From JBCDIQ01 sp039024295 (GTDB lineage Bacteria; Bacteroidota; Bacteroidia; J057), in assembly GCA_039024295.1 (NCBI GenBank), contig JBCDIQ010000126.1, forward strand, positions 1 to 13,768: 13,768 nucleotides of DNA, read 5' to 3'. A program made the translations under genes and the position numbers. Positions 13,709 through 13,768 of the stretch are shown one piece after another. Numbering within the stretch: position 1 is the first letter of the stretch; each line of letters starts with the position of its first letter. The notes beneath the pieces were generated by a model. It ran no database searches, was not told the DNA's origin, and was given only the letters and a program-made list of their open reading frames with translations.

Positions 13709-13768
13709 GGCGTCACGCGCGCGGCGCAGCAGCTGAACCTCACGCAATCCGCCGTCTCGATGCAGCTG
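13709..13768 (+). CDS. Fragment of a LysR-type regulator helix-turn-helix, from foreign high-G+C DNA
   Basis: The last 60 bases translate without a stop to GVTRAAQQLNLTQSAVSMQL, the LysR-family DNA-binding helices: TRAAQQLNLTQSAVS carries the family's hallmark A-A-x-x-L-x-x-T/S-Q-S/P-A-V/L-S. The stretch is about 71% G+C with G or C at nearly all third codon positions, as in Proteobacteria and unlike the neighbouring gene, whose frame it destroys. The regulator would have no room for its own start, because the VGIGT gene is recognisable right up to about 13700 on the other strand. The most likely explanation is a chimeric read or assembly join at a contig end rather than a native gene. Confidence 0.75.

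Overview
The window looks like chromosomal DNA of a Bacteroidota bacterium, most likely the Saprospiria side (inferred). The evidence is a Y_Y_Y-type membrane sensor/regulator, a type IX secretion sorting tail (FPNP ... IVVIK), a -33/-7 promoter of the Bacteroidota kind (TTG, 20 bp, TAnnTTTG), no Shine-Dalgarno sites in front of most genes, and intergenic DNA rich in short palindromic repeats. No tRNA, rRNA, CRISPR array, insertion sequence or phage integration module was seen.

Layout. 1-3520: the 3' part of a beta-propeller/Y_Y_Y/LuxR-type HTH regulator, with an in-frame TAA at 96-98, overlaps by 4 bp (ATGA) a secreted clan GH-A glycoside hydrolase. 3521-3951: a gene-free cluster of hairpins, including two copies of one palindromic element and a terminator-like hairpin. 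3952-4611 (minus): a small lipoprotein. 4705-6330: a TetR-family repressor and an alpha/beta hydrolase, with three copies of the palindrome TACCRATCGGTA. One copy lies between the -33 and -7 boxes of the tetR promoter; the other two lie in front of the hydrolase with centres 63 bp apart. 6404-7675 (minus): a membrane fatty-acid-hydroxylase-superfamily enzyme resembling alkylglycerol monooxygenase, convergent with the hydrolase. 7890-9977 and 10118-12280: two large secreted proteins. The second has two OB-fold-like halves and a clear T9SS type A tail, and is followed by a strong intrinsic terminator. 12373-13034: gene-free DNA with several nested hairpins. 13035-about 13706 (minus): a fibre-like protein built of VGIGT repeats, cut at its 5' end.

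The last about 60 bases are not like the rest. They are about 71% G+C and encode, on the plus strand, the helix-turn-helix start of a LysR-type regulator. They begin exactly where the fibre gene frame is lost. This is most simply a chimeric assembly or read junction at a contig end, and the 5' end of the fibre gene should not be trusted.

Functionally, the best supported unit is the TetR/alpha-beta hydrolase locus, where an autorepressed regulator probably controls a lipid- or ester-directed hydrolase. The regulator/glycoside hydrolase pair is probably a small sugar-responsive operon. The secreted proteins and the fibre protein point to surface or extracellular functions.
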